A stretch of DNA of 64,000 nucleotides, taken from Allobosea sp. CRIB-10 (GTDB lineage Bacteria > Pseudomonadota > Alphaproteobacteria > Rhizobiales > Beijerinckiaceae). Below the pieces are notes generated by a model. It ran no database searches. It saw only the letters and a list, made by a program, of their open reading frames with translations, and was not told the DNA's origin. The stretch covers positions 124,001 through 188,000 of the forward strand of contig NZ_FOKP01000007.1 of NCBI RefSeq assembly GCF_900112185.1, written 5' to 3'. Numbering within the stretch: the stretch's first letter is position 1; the number at the start of each line of letters is the position of its first letter. Shown piece by piece: positions 8,138 to 17,715 of this stretch. Made by a program: the position numbers and the translations under genes.

Positions 8138-9040
8138 TCAGCCGAGCGAGACCTTGCTCTGGCCGGCGACGAAATCCGAGAGCATCGGCACGTAATCCTC
8201 GCCCTTGCCGCTGGCGACGGCCGCGGCATAGACGTTCTTGACGGCGCCGCCGACCGGGTTCGGAACGCCGGCGGCGTTGGCGAGGCTTTCCAGATAGCGC
8301 ACATCCTTCAGCGCGTTGGAGAGCGTGAACTTGTGTGCATCCCGATCGCGTTCGAGGACGTACTTCATGAAGGTTTGGTAGAATCCGCACTCCATGCGCC
8401 CGCCGGTGATGACGCTGTCGAAGGTCTGCGGGGTGATGCCGACCTTCTGCGCCAGGGTAAGGGCCTCGGCGTAGATTGCGCCGTAGCCGAGCGAGAGGAA
8501 GTTGTTGAGCAGCTTCATCTTGTGGCCGTCGCCGACGGGCCCGAGATGGACGATCTTCTGGGCCCAGGCTTCGCAGACCGGGCGAATGCGTTCGAAAACC
8601 GCGCTGTCGGCGCCAATCATCGTCGAGAGTTGACCGAGCTTGGCCTGGGCGGGGGTTCCGCCCAGCGGTGCGTCACAGAGGTGCAGGCCGATGGCTGCGA
8701 GCTGTTCCGCCAGAGCGATCGTCGAGACCGGGTCGGAGGTCGAGCAGTCGACGATGACCGTGCCCGGCCTGGCGCCGGCGGCGATGCCGTCTGGGCCGTT
8801 GATCACCTGCTCGACCTGCGGCGAGCCGGTGACGCAGAGGAAGATGATGCTGGCCTTCTCGGCGAGTTCCTTCGGCGTGGCGGCTTCCGCAGCGCCCGCA
8901 GCTTTCAACTCCTCGACCGGCCCACGGTTGCGATGGCCCATGACGGTGAGGGGAAAGCCCTTGGCGAGAATGCAGCTCGCCATGCCCTGGCCCATGTAAC
9001 CGACGCCGATGAAGCCGATCGATTCTTTAGTCGTGCTCAT
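8138..9040 (-). CDS. NAD(P)-dependent beta-hydroxyacid dehydrogenase
   Basis: A 300-residue member of the 3-hydroxyisobutyrate dehydrogenase/tartronate semialdehyde reductase family. The N-terminal Rossmann motif IGFIGVGYMGQGMA, the substrate-binding DAPLGGTPAQAKLG (equivalent of DAPVSGG) and the catalytic Lys in GHKMKLLNN are present. It oxidises or reduces a beta-hydroxy-carboxylate; which one cannot be decided. Divergently arranged with the LacI regulator gene, with a 104-bp shared region that contains an operator-like sequence, so LacI may control it. It forms the left edge of a hydroxy-acid catabolic region that reaches to about 28.9 kb. Confidence 0.9.
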   Translation of the reverse strand: MSTTKESIGFIGVGYMGQGMASCILAKGFPLTVMGHRNRGPVEELKAAGAAEAATPKELAEKASIIFLCVTGSPQVEQVINGPDGIAAGARPGTVIVDCSTSDPVSTIALAEQLAAIGLHLCDAPLGGTPAQAKLGQLSTMIGADSAVFERIRPVCEAWAQKIVHLGPVGDGHKMKLLNNFLSLGYGAIYAEALTLAQKVGITPQTFDSVITGGRMECGFYQTFMKYVLERDRDAHKFTLSNALKDVRYLESLANAAGVPNPVGGAVKNVYAAAVASGKGEDYVPMLSDFVAGQSKVSLG

Positions 9041-9077
9041 CTTCAGTTTCTCCGAAATCTATGAGATGGAATTAGGT

Positions 9078-9097
9078 CATGCGGAACGATTTGGCCA
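9078..9097. promoter_or_regulatory. LacI-type operator candidate (weak)
   Basis: GGAACGATTTGG around the CG at 9087-9088 shares the AACGATTT core with the sites at 16682, 23726 and 25746. It lies in the divergent region between the dehydrogenase (start 9040) and the LacI gene (start 9145), where an autoregulatory site would be expected. Flanks are poorly palindromic, so this is the weakest member. Confidence 0.3.
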
Positions 9098-9144
9098 AGA
9101 ACTGGTTGAATGCATCGGCTTCGCGGCTTCAGGAGAAGCGATTG

Positions 9145-10230
9145 ATGGCGAATGACGGACACTCGCGCGATCCCTCGGGGGCGGGGAAGGCGGGTGTGAG
9201 ACCGGGTGGGCGCGGACGCGTTACCTTGCAGATCATCGCCGACCGGCTGGAGGTCTCGACCGCGACCGTCTCGCTCGCGCTGCGTGAAAGCCCGCTCGTC
9301 GCCGATGGCACGCGCCTGCGGGTGCAGCAGATCGCGCGCGAGATGGGCTACAGCTACAACCGTAGCGCGGCCTCGCTGCGGACCGACCGGACCAATATCC
9401 TCGGCGTCGGCTTCCACGACATCACCAACCCCTATTTCGCCGAGCTGCTCGCGGCGATCGAGGAGACGGCGGCGGCGCATGGCCGCTCGATCCTGCTCGG
9501 CACCTATGCCGAGAACCTGCAGCGGCAGGACCGCGTGCTCAACACCCTCAAGGAGTATCGCCCGGACGGCATGATCATCTGCCCGGCCGGCGGCACCACG
9601 GGCGAGACCTTGCAGCATCTGATGGCGGCGCAGGTGCCGCTGGTCCAGCTCTCGCGCGAGATTCCCGGCATCGGGCTCGATTTCGTCGGCTCCGACGACC
9701 GGCATGGGACGGTTCTCGCCGTGGAGCACTTGCTCGGCCTCGGCCACACCCGCATCGCCTTCCTCGGCGAGAGCCCGCTGATCTCGACCGGCCGCAACCG
9801 CTATCGCGGCTATTGCGAGACCTTGGCCAAGCACGGGTTGCCGCTCGATCCGACGATCGTCTACTCGGCCTATGGCACGCGCGAAAACGGGCTGAAGGGC
9901 GTCCAGAAGGTGCTCGACGCCGCGAACCCGCCGACAGCCGCGATCTGCTTCAACGATCTCACGGCCTTCGGTGCAATGCTCGGCCTGCGTCATCGCGGGC
10001 TGGAGGCCGGCGCCGATTTCTCGCTGATTGGTTGCGATGACGTTCAGGAAGCCGCGCAGTGGTATCCGGCGCTGACGACGCTGAAGAATTTCCAGGACGA
10101 TATGGGGCGCAAATCCGCAGAGATGCTGCTCAGTCGGATCGCCGACCCCTCGGCACCGCCGCAGCGCGCCGTGCTGACGCCGGAGCTGGTGGTGCGCGGG
10201 ACCACGGCGCCTCCGAAGGCCGCGCGCTGA
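9145..10230 (+). CDS. LacI family transcriptional regulator
   Basis: A 361-residue regulator. The N-terminal HTH reads VTLQIIADRLEVSTATVSLALR, followed by a hinge region (GYSYNRSAASLRT) and a periplasmic-binding-protein-like effector domain beginning TNILGVGFHDITNPYFAELL. The C-terminal half contains the usual GHTRIAFLGE and AICFNDLTAFGAM segments. I start it at the ATG at 9145, which has AGGAG nine bases upstream; an in-frame ATG at 9079 would add 22 residues and an operator-like site would then lie inside the gene. Related regulators sense sugars or sugar acids. The operator-like sequences in the surrounding region suggest that it governs the hydroxy-acid genes (inference). Confidence 0.92.
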   Translation: MANDGHSRDPSGAGKAGVRPGGRGRVTLQIIADRLEVSTATVSLALRESPLVADGTRLRVQQIAREMGYSYNRSAASLRTDRTNILGVGFHDITNPYFAELLAAIEETAAAHGRSILLGTYAENLQRQDRVLNTLKEYRPDGMIICPAGGTTGETLQHLMAAQVPLVQLSREIPGIGLDFVGSDDRHGTVLAVEHLLGLGHTRIAFLGESPLISTGRNRYRGYCETLAKHGLPLDPTIVYSAYGTRENGLKGVQKVLDAANPPTAAICFNDLTAFGAMLGLRHRGLEAGADFSLIGCDDVQEAAQWYPALTTLKNFQDDMGRKSAEMLLSRIADPSAPPQRAVLTPELVVRGTTAPPKAAR

Positions 10231-10237
10231 AACGGAG

Positions 10238-11128
10238 TTAGGCATCGTTTTCCGGCTTGCGGTTCAGCGCCCGATAGGCGCGCACCACATGCGAATCGTC
10301 GCGCCCGCCATGGCCGAGGCCTGAGGCCGCCAGGAACATTTGATGCGCAGCCGCTGCCAGCGGCAGGGCCGCCTTGGCGGCGCGGCCGGCATCGAGGACG
10401 ATGCCGAGGTCCTTGACGAAGATGTCGACGGCGCTGGCGACCGGCGGCTCATCGTCGAGCATGCGCGGGCCGCGGTCTTTCAGCATCCAGGACGAGGCGG
10501 CCGAGCCGCCCATGATCTCGAACAGCACCTTGCCGTCGATGCCGGCCTTCTGCGCCAGGGAGAGCGCCTCCGCCGCGACCGCGATATGCACGCCGCAGAG
10601 CAACTGGTTGACGGTCTTCACCGTCGCACCCTGGCCGGGCTTCTGCCCGACATGGAAGACCTTGTCGCCCATGGCGTCGAGCACGGGTTTCGCCTTGGCG
10701 AAGCTGTCGGCGGGGGCGCCGACCATGATGGTCAGCGTGCCTCCTTCAGCGCCCTTGACGCCGCCCGAGACCGGCGCATCGACAAAATGTCGGCCCGTCT
10801 TCGTCACGGCGTCGGCGATGGCCTCGACCTCGCCGGGCGGGCAGGTCGCCATCAGGATGATTGTGGCGCCCGGAGCCAGCGCATCGAGCGCGCCGGCGTC
10901 GAAGAGGACCGAGCGGGCCTGTGCGGCGTTGACCACCATCAGGACGAGCGTGCCGGCGTCCTTCGCCGCTTTAGCGGCGCTGTCGGCTGCCTGGCCGCCG
11001 GCCGTGACCAGCGCAGCGCGGGCGTTCTCCCTCATGTCGAAGCCAGTGACGCGGAACTGGCGCTTGACGAGGTTTTCGGCCATCGGCGCGCCCATGGCGC
11101 CAAGCCCGACGAAGGCGATTGAAGTCAC
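10238..11128 (-). CDS. LtnD-like L-threonate/2-hydroxyacid dehydrogenase
   Basis: A 296-residue NAD(P)-dependent beta-hydroxyacid dehydrogenase. Signatures are IAFVGLGAMGAPMAENLV (cofactor motif), VDAPVSGGVKGAEGGTL (substrate loop), and the catalytic Lys in GQGATVKTVNQLL. The pattern resembles LtnD, which oxidises L-threonate at C2 in tetronate catabolism, and also tartronate semialdehyde reductase; LtnD is the better match by memory of the family. It is the last gene of a leftward unit made of an ATPase, a binding protein and two permeases, starting 49 nt after the second permease stops, so its substrate is probably what that transporter brings in. It ends head-to-tail against the LacI gene (7 nt apart). 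Confidence 0.82.
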   Translation of the reverse strand: MTSIAFVGLGAMGAPMAENLVKRQFRVTGFDMRENARAALVTAGGQAADSAAKAAKDAGTLVLMVVNAAQARSVLFDAGALDALAPGATIILMATCPPGEVEAIADAVTKTGRHFVDAPVSGGVKGAEGGTLTIMVGAPADSFAKAKPVLDAMGDKVFHVGQKPGQGATVKTVNQLLCGVHIAVAAEALSLAQKAGIDGKVLFEIMGGSAASSWMLKDRGPRMLDDEPPVASAVDIFVKDLGIVLDAGRAAKAALPLAAAAHQMFLAASGLGHGGRDDSHVVRAYRALNRKPENDA

Positions 11129-11177
11129 GACGATTTGCCTTGGTTGGAAGGCGGGCGGCGTGGCCGCCCGCCGGGAA

Positions 11178-12083
11178 CTACTCCTTCACCGCACCCGTCA
11201 TCGAGGCGACGTAGTAGTCGACGAAGAAGGAATAGAGGATCGCGACCGGGATCGAGCCGAGCAGCGCGCCGGCCATCAGCGAGCCCCAATGGTAGACGTC
11301 GCCCTCGACGAGCTGGGTCAGCACCGCCACCGGCACGGTCTTCTTCTCGGCCGACTGGATGAAGGCGAGCGCGTAGATGAACTCGTTCCAGGACAGGGTG
11401 AAGGCGAAGATGCCGGCCGAGATCAACCCGGGCAGCGCCAACGGCAAGGTGATCTTCCAGAGCGTCTGCAGACGGGTCGCGCCGTCGATCATGGCGCATT
11501 CCTCGAGCTCGTAGGGGATCGACTTGAAGTAGCCGATCAGGAGCCAGGTGCAGAACGGGATCAGGAAGGTCGGATAGGTCAGGATCAGCGCGAGCTGCGA
11601 GTCGTACAGGCCGAACTGGAAGATCAGCGTCGCCAGCGGGATGAACAGGATCGAGGGCGGCACCAGATAGGCGAGGTAGATGGCGAGGCCGACATAGTTC
11701 GAGCCCTTGAACTTCAGGCGCTGGATCGCATAGGCGGCGAGCACGCTGGCGAAGAGCGAGAGCGCGGTCGCGACCGTCGCCACCGTCATCGTGGTCAGCA
11801 GCCATTGCGGGTAGTCGGTCTGGAAGAGCAGCTTGTTGATGTTCTCCAGCGTCGGCGACTTCACCCAGAACGGATTGTTGTTCTTGTAGTCGAGCAGTTC
11901 GCCGTTCGGTTTGATCGCCGTGATCGCCATCCAGTAGAACGGGAACAGCAGCACGATCACGAAAAGCGACAGCGGCAGATAGAGCGTGATGAAACGGCGC
12001 GGTCCCGAGGACCAGTCGATCACGCCGGTGCTCTCCTTGTCGACGAGATGCGGACGCGGAGCAGGGGAAGCCTGGTCAGTCAT
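11178..12083 (-). CDS. Carbohydrate ABC transporter permease (MalG/UgpE type)
   Basis: A 301-residue inner-membrane permease with about six hydrophobic helices. The coupling-helix EAA motif is visible as ECAMIDGATRLQTLWKITLPLALPGL (positions ~195-220), ending in the typical G-Ile/Leu-Ala-Leu-Pro pattern. The long first periplasmic loop after the N-terminal helix (TAIKPNGELLDY) marks it as the MalG-type subunit. Its ATG lies inside the end of the preceding permease gene (8-nt overlap), so the two are translationally coupled and presumably form a heterodimer. Confidence 0.93.
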   Translation of the reverse strand: MTDQASPAPRPHLVDKESTGVIDWSSGPRRFITLYLPLSLFVIVLLFPFYWMAITAIKPNGELLDYKNNNPFWVKSPTLENINKLLFQTDYPQWLLTTMTVATVATALSLFASVLAAYAIQRLKFKGSNYVGLAIYLAYLVPPSILFIPLATLIFQFGLYDSQLALILTYPTFLIPFCTWLLIGYFKSIPYELEECAMIDGATRLQTLWKITLPLALPGLISAGIFAFTLSWNEFIYALAFIQSAEKKTVPVAVLTQLVEGDVYHWGSLMAGALLGSIPVAILYSFFVDYYVASMTGAVKE

Positions 12084-13029
12084 TGTCTTCTCCCTGCTGC
12101 CATTTGCGGCGGGCGAGCGCGAAGTAGCTGAACAGCGTCGCCATCACGAGGAAGGGGATCATCGCCACCGCGATCGCCGCGCCCTCGCCAAGCTGGCCGC
12201 CCGGAATGCCGCGCTGGAAGGCAAGCGTCGCCATCAGATGAGTGGAGTTGATCGGGCCGCCGCGGGTGATGGCGTAGACGAGCTGGAAGTCGGTGAAGGT
12301 GAACAGCACCGAGAAGGTCAGCACGATCGCCAGGATCGGCATCAGCATCGGCAGGGTGACATGCCGGAAGCGTTGCCAGGCATTGGCGCCGTCGAGCATC
12401 GCCGCCTCGTAGAGCGTCGGCGAGATCGTCTGCAGGCCGGCCAGCAGCGAGATCGCGACGAAGGGGATGCCGCGCCAGACATTGGCGGCGATCAGCGACC
12501 ATCGGGCCGGCCAGGGCGAGCCGAGGAAGTCGACATAGGTGTCGCGCCAGCCGAGCACGTCGACCAGGACATAGGAGATGATCGAGAATTGCGGGTCGTA
12601 GATCCACCAGAAGGCGATCGCCGAAAGAACGGTCGGCACGATCCATGGCACCAGGATCAGCGCGCGCAGCAGCGACTTGAACGGCAGATGGTTGTTGAGC
12701 AGCAGCGCCAGCCAGAGGCCGAGCCCGAATTTCGCGACGGTCGCGACGCCGGTATAGAGCAACGTGTTCCAGACCGAGGTGATGAAGACCGGGTCGTGCC
12801 AGAGCGACTCGAAATTCTCGAAGCCGATGAAGACGCCGCTGCGGCCGATGCGCGTATCGGTGAAGGCGAGCCAGATGCCGAGGCCGAGCGGATAGCTCAG
12901 GAAGACCAATAGCAGGCCGAGTGCCGGCAGCAGGCAGATGAAGATCAGGAATGGCTTGTAGTCGAACAGCCTGACCAGCCAGCTCTGCGTGAGCTGGGGT
13001 ACGGGCCGGGCCTCTGCCGCAATGGTCAT
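12076..13029 (-). CDS. Carbohydrate ABC transporter permease (MalF/UgpA type)
   Basis: A 317-residue membrane permease. After a cytoplasmic N-terminus there are six or so hydrophobic segments, and the EAA loop reads YEAAMLDGANAWQRFRHVTL, which contacts the ATPase. It is the partner of the overlapping MalG-type subunit. The order ATPase, binding protein, MalF-type, MalG-type is a complete importer of the CUT1 (carbohydrate uptake) class. Substrate not readable; the linked dehydrogenases suggest a sugar acid or polyol. Confidence 0.93.
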   Translation of the reverse strand: MTIAAEARPVPQLTQSWLVRLFDYKPFLIFICLLPALGLLLVFLSYPLGLGIWLAFTDTRIGRSGVFIGFENFESLWHDPVFITSVWNTLLYTGVATVAKFGLGLWLALLLNNHLPFKSLLRALILVPWIVPTVLSAIAFWWIYDPQFSIISYVLVDVLGWRDTYVDFLGSPWPARWSLIAANVWRGIPFVAISLLAGLQTISPTLYEAAMLDGANAWQRFRHVTLPMLMPILAIVLTFSVLFTFTDFQLVYAITRGGPINSTHLMATLAFQRGIPGGQLGEGAAIAVAMIPFLVMATLFSYFALARRKWQQGEDND

Positions 13030-13090
13030 GGCGCTTTACTCCGTGATGGAGCCGCGCCGCCGGGCAAGCCGGCGGCGCGGTGTCGACGGA

Positions 13091-14398
13091 TCAGGTACGA
13101 TAGTAGCGCTTGGCGCGGCGCTCGGCCTCGGCCGCCGCCTGCTCGGGCGTCGCCTGCCCCGCGCAGACGGAGGCGACCATCTGCACCATGACGTATTCGG
13201 CATTGACGGTGCCGGCCGCCTCGGTGATCGCGCCCTTGTAGCCGCTCCACAGAGCCCGCTCCCAGGTGTCGCGATAGACCAGGATCTTGGGATCGCTCTC
13301 CCAGACCTTGCTCTGCGCGTAGCCCTTGAGCGGCTGGGTCCAGTAGCCGAAGCAGCCGGTCAGCCACTTGTCGTACTGCTCCTTCTCCATCATGAAGCGC
13401 AGATATTCCTTGGCCGCGTTCGGGAACTTGGTGTGCTTGAACACCATGGCGTTGATCACCAGCGCCGTTTCGGTTGGCCGCCCGACACCGGCGCCGATCG
13501 GCATCGGCGCGTGGTTGAGGTCCTTGCCGATCGCGGCCGTCTTCTCGTCCTTCGAATTCTTGATCGAGAAGTAGAGCGAGACGCCGTTCTGGGTCAGGCC
13601 GACCTCGCCCGCCGTCAGCGCCTTGTTGTTGCTGATGTCGAGCCAGGAGAGCGTGCCGGGGATGAAGGTCTCGTAGAGCGCCTTGGCGTATTTCAGCGCC
13701 TCGATCGTCTCCTTGCTGTTGATCGCGACCTTGTTGTTCTCGTCGACCATGTAGCCGCCATGCGACCAGACCAGCCAGTTGCAGAACGAGTTGCCGTCGC
13801 CGACGGCGTTGCCGAGCGCGAAGCCGGCCGGGTGGCCATTGGCCTTGAGCTTACGGCAGAGATCGAGGAAGCCGGCATGGTCGGTCGGGAACTTGTCGAA
13901 GCCCGCTTCCTTGACCCAGGATTCACGATAGACCGCCGGGCCGCCGGAGCCGCCCATCGGGATCGAGATCCAGGTGCTGGTCTTGTCCTTCTTGCCGTAT
14001 TTCTCGGCGACCGGGTACCAGCCGCCATATTTCTTGCCGAGGTCCTCGGCGACCGCAGTCAGGTCGATTAGCTTGTCGGCAAAGATGTGCGGATCGTCGG
14101 CCCAGCCGACGACGACGTCGGGGCCGGCGCCGGTATTGGCGGTGACGGCGGTCTGCGGGCGCAGATCCTCCCAGCTCGCATAGTCGACACGGACCTGGAC
14201 GCCTGTCGCCTTGGTGAAGGCCTCGGTGTTCTCGTTGAAGATGGTCTGGTCGGGGTCGACGAACTTGGTCGGGCGCAGCACGCGCAGCGTCGCGCCCTTC
14301 TCGATATTGGCGGTCTGGGCGATTGACGGCGCGGCAAGGGTGGCGCCGGCTGCGAGGCCCGCGCCGCCAATCAAAACGTCACGTCTGGAAATGCTCAT
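13091..14398 (-). CDS. Extracellular solute-binding protein, Tat-type signal
   Basis: A 435-residue periplasmic binding protein of the CUT1 (family 1) class. The N-terminus MSISRRDVLIGGAGLAAG has the twin arginine pair, a hydrophobic stretch and an Ala-rich cleavage region (APSIAQTA), so it is probably exported folded by Tat. The mature part has the usual pattern: FNENTEAFTKATGVQVRVDY near the N-terminus and a Trp-rich ligand-binding C-terminal half. The ATG at 14398 is preceded by GGAGGAG; an in-frame ATG twelve codons upstream (14434) is less likely. It sits between the ATPase gene and the two permease genes. Confidence 0.92.
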   Translation of the reverse strand: MSISRRDVLIGGAGLAAGATLAAPSIAQTANIEKGATLRVLRPTKFVDPDQTIFNENTEAFTKATGVQVRVDYASWEDLRPQTAVTANTGAGPDVVVGWADDPHIFADKLIDLTAVAEDLGKKYGGWYPVAEKYGKKDKTSTWISIPMGGSGGPAVYRESWVKEAGFDKFPTDHAGFLDLCRKLKANGHPAGFALGNAVGDGNSFCNWLVWSHGGYMVDENNKVAINSKETIEALKYAKALYETFIPGTLSWLDISNNKALTAGEVGLTQNGVSLYFSIKNSKDEKTAAIGKDLNHAPMPIGAGVGRPTETALVINAMVFKHTKFPNAAKEYLRFMMEKEQYDKWLTGCFGYWTQPLKGYAQSKVWESDPKILVYRDTWERALWSGYKGAITEAAGTVNAEYVMVQMVASVCAGQATPEQAAAEAERRAKRYYRT

Positions 14399-14503
14399 CG
14401 CTTGTCTCCTCCGGGTTGCCGCGAGGCCCTGCATGGGAGCCTCGTCGCGATTTATTCGGGCATCGCAGCCGCCGGAGTGTTTACCGTGCGGCGGCGACGG
14501 AAG

Positions 14504-15556
<1,053 letters not shown>

Positions 15557-15708
15557 CTTGGTTGTTTCTCCCGCACTTTGGTTTGCCCCGGGGTGCCTGA
15601 CACGATCCCCGCCGGCGGCGTTGCAGACCATCGGCTTCTGACTGCCGATCGAGACGAGGCCGCGCAACCCAGGCGAGCCGCCTGTTGCGTCAACCTCGTT
15701 CGCGGATA

Positions 15709-15720
15709 AAGTCATACGAT
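15709..15720. promoter_or_regulatory. GntR/FadR-type half-site in transporter/regulator divergent region
   Basis: AAGTCATACGAT (reverse ATCGTATGACTT) lies in the 246-bp region between the divergent ATPase and gntR genes. The same pattern, ATAGTATGATTT in reverse, occurs at 16567-16578 just after gntR. The GTATGA core is common in operators of FCD-type GntR regulators. Pattern match by eye only. Confidence 0.35.
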
Positions 15721-15802
15721 AGAAACAGGCGTGTCAAGCGCCGGGCGGGCAGCGGAACGAGCTCTCCGACGCTGCCGGTCACGGAGGAAAAAGCGCGGTC
15801 CG

Positions 15803-16564
15803 ATGCAGCTCCATGTCCATGCACGCGTGACGAGGCTCAACCCCGACCGGCTGTTCGGCCAGGTGGCGCACCGGCTCGCAGTCGCGATCATCACCGGCAC
15901 CTCGCCGACCGGCGCGCTGCTGCCGAACGAGGACGATCTGAAGGACGAGATCTCGGTTTCGCGCACCGCCTACCGCGAGGCGGTGAAGTTTCTGAGCGGC
16001 AAGGGGCTGGTCGAGGCCAGGCCGAAGAGCGGCACGCGGGTGGCGCCGCGAGAGGCCTGGAACCTGCTCGATCCGGACGTGCTCGCCTGGCATTTCGAAG
16101 CCGATCCCAACGAAAAATTCATCCGCGACCTGTTCGAGCTCAGGCTTTTCGTCGAGCCGAGCGCGGCGCGGCTGGCTGCGCAGCGGCGGAGCGATGCCGA
16201 TCTCGAGCGGATCGAGGCGGCCTTTCGCGGCATGGTCGAGAACCCGCCCTATGCCGAGCCGACGGTCAGCGCCGATCTCGCCTTCCACGAGGCGATCTTC
16301 GCCGCCACCCGCAATCCGCCGCTGCAATGCCTGGCGCCGGCCGTCAGCGCGACGATCCAGTGGTCGCTGTTCCTGAAGGCGCCGGACGACCAGTTCTTCT
16401 TCACGGCGTCTCTGATCGATCACGAGCGGGTGCTGGAGGCGATCGTGCGGCGCGACGGCGACCTCGCCGCGGCGCGGATGAGCGGCCTGGTGATCGACAG
16501 CCTGAACAGCACTTTGCGTCTGCTGGCCGGACGGACACAGCCGGAGGCGGCGAGAAACGCATGA
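15803..16564 (+). CDS. GntR family regulator, FadR/FCD subfamily
   Basis: A 253-residue regulator. The N-terminal winged HTH spans roughly residues 10-80 (GALLPNEDDLKDEISVSRTA, then FLSGKGLVEARPKSGTRV), followed by an all-helical FCD effector domain with metal/ligand histidines and acidic residues in DLAFHEAIFAAT and LIDHERVLEAI. Relatives respond to sugar acids, fatty acyl-CoA or other small carboxylates. The ATG at 15803 is favoured; GGAGGA lies about 14 nt upstream, which is a little far. It is divergent from the ABC transporter unit and upstream of a D-2-hydroxyacid dehydrogenase on the same strand, so it is placed to control both. Confidence 0.9.
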   Translation: MQLHVHARVTRLNPDRLFGQVAHRLAVAIITGTSPTGALLPNEDDLKDEISVSRTAYREAVKFLSGKGLVEARPKSGTRVAPREAWNLLDPDVLAWHFEADPNEKFIRDLFELRLFVEPSAARLAAQRRSDADLERIEAAFRGMVENPPYAEPTVSADLAFHEAIFAATRNPPLQCLAPAVSATIQWSLFLKAPDDQFFFTASLIDHERVLEAIVRRDGDLAAARMSGLVIDSLNSTLRLLAGRTQPEAARNA

Positions 16565-16566
16565 TT

Positions 16567-16578
16567 AAATCATACTAT
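16567..16578. promoter_or_regulatory. GntR/FadR-type half-site downstream of gntR
   Basis: AAATCATACTAT matches the 15709 site at nine or ten of twelve positions. It begins immediately after the gntR stop and is part of a longer inverted repeat, ATGAT-TAA-ATCAT (16561-16573), that overlaps the stop codon. It lies 163 nt upstream of the 2-hydroxyacid dehydrogenase start. Confidence 0.35.
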
Positions 16579-16681
16579 TTCGAGCTGAATCGACAGCCGA
16601 GCCGGAATGCCATACCCGGTTCCGTGCAGCCCCTGCTTGCGCTCGCTGGGAATTCCCTGGGCGCGTTCGGGCGGCTAGATT

Positions 16682-16698
16682 GATTTAATCGTTTTAAG
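16682..16698. promoter_or_regulatory. LacI-type operator candidate
   Basis: GATTTAATCGTTTTAAG, centred on the CG at 16690-16691, about 50 nt upstream of the 2-hydroxyacid dehydrogenase start. Reversed, it reads CTTAAAACGATTAAATC, which lines up with the sites at 23726 and 25746. An AT-rich near-palindrome around a central CG is typical of LacI-family operators and stands out against the GC-rich background. Confidence 0.5.
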
Positions 16699-16740
16699 AA
16701 TTTGAAATCAAGCGATGCAGCGTTCCAGGAAAGCAGGACC

Positions 16741-17715
16741 ATGACCGCACAGAACAAGATCGAGATCGTCATGACCGGGCCGCTGATGGCCTATGCCGCC
16801 GATCAGTTGAAGGCGCGCTTCACCGTGCACGAACTCTGGAAGGAGCAGGACCGCGCGGCGGCTCTGGCAGCCGTTAAGGACCGGGTGCGCGGCGTCGCCG
16901 GCGGCGGCGCGCATGTGCGTATCGACGACGCGCTTTTCGACGCGCTGCCCAAGCTCGAAGTCGTCTCGAATTTCGGCGTCGGCTACGACAATGTCGACGC
17001 CAAGGCCGCCGGCAAGCGCGGGATCATCGTCACCAATACGCCGGATGTGCTGACCGACGAGGTCGCCGACCTCGCCATCGGCCTCTTGCTCTCGACCGTG
17101 CGTCAGCTGCCGCAGGTCGACCGCTATTTGCGCGCCGGCAAGTGGCTGCAGGGCGCCTATCCGCTCACCACCTCGCTGCGCAAGCGCAAGATCGGCATCG
17201 TCGGCCTCGGCCGGATCGGCAAGGCTGTGGCGCGCCGGCTCGAAGCCTTCGACGTGCCGATCGCCTATCACGGCCGCTCGCGCCAGGCCGATGTCGCCTA
17301 TCGCTATTATCCCTCGCTGGTCGAGATGGCCGGGGATGTCGACACGCTGGTCTCGGTCGCGCCGGGCGGCGACTCGACCTATCACATCATCAATGCCGAG
17401 GTGCTGAAGGCGCTCGGGCCGAACGGCATCGTCGTCAATGTCGGCCGCGGCACGGTGATCGACGAGCAGGCGCTGATCGAGGCGCTGCAGAGCAAGACGA
17501 TCCTCTCCGCCGGCCTCGACGTGTTCGAGGACGAGCCGCGCGTGCCGGCCGAGCTGATCGCCATGGACCATATTGTCCTGCTGCCGCATGTCGGTTCGGC
17601 ATCCGTGCATACGCGCGAACAGATGGGCCAGCTTCTGGTCGACAATCTGGTTTCATGGTTCGATGGCAAGGGTCCGCTCACACCGGTTGCCGAGACGCCA
17701 TGGACAAAAGCCTGA
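16741..17715 (+). CDS. D-2-hydroxyacid dehydrogenase (glyoxylate/hydroxypyruvate reductase type)
   Basis: A 324-residue NAD(P)-dependent dehydrogenase of the GhrB/SerA family. Features are VSNFGVGYDNVDAKAA (substrate-binding), the cofactor motif KIGIVGLGRIGKAVARRL near residue 160, the catalytic Arg in NVGRGTVIDEQALIEAL, the Glu in DVFEDEPRVP, and the catalytic His in LLPHVGSAS. It interconverts 2-oxo and D-2-hydroxy acids, for example hydroxypyruvate and D-glycerate. The ATG at 16741 has CAGGA upstream. It lies downstream of gntR and a LacI-type operator candidate, and its end overlaps the start of the next gene by 16 nt. Confidence 0.92.
   Translation: MTAQNKIEIVMTGPLMAYAADQLKARFTVHELWKEQDRAAALAAVKDRVRGVAGGGAHVRIDDALFDALPKLEVVSNFGVGYDNVDAKAAGKRGIIVTNTPDVLTDEVADLAIGLLLSTVRQLPQVDRYLRAGKWLQGAYPLTTSLRKRKIGIVGLGRIGKAVARRLEAFDVPIAYHGRSRQADVAYRYYPSLVEMAGDVDTLVSVAPGGDSTYHIINAEVLKALGPNGIVVNVGRGTVIDEQALIEALQSKTILSAGLDVFEDEPRVPAELIAMDHIVLLPHVGSASVHTREQMGQLLVDNLVSWFDGKGPLTPVAETPWTKA

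Noticed and set aside
17142..17699. A frame extending the Inh-like gene upstream inside the dehydrogenase
   Set aside because: The protein there is Arg/His-rich shadow sequence; the signal peptide begins at 17700.
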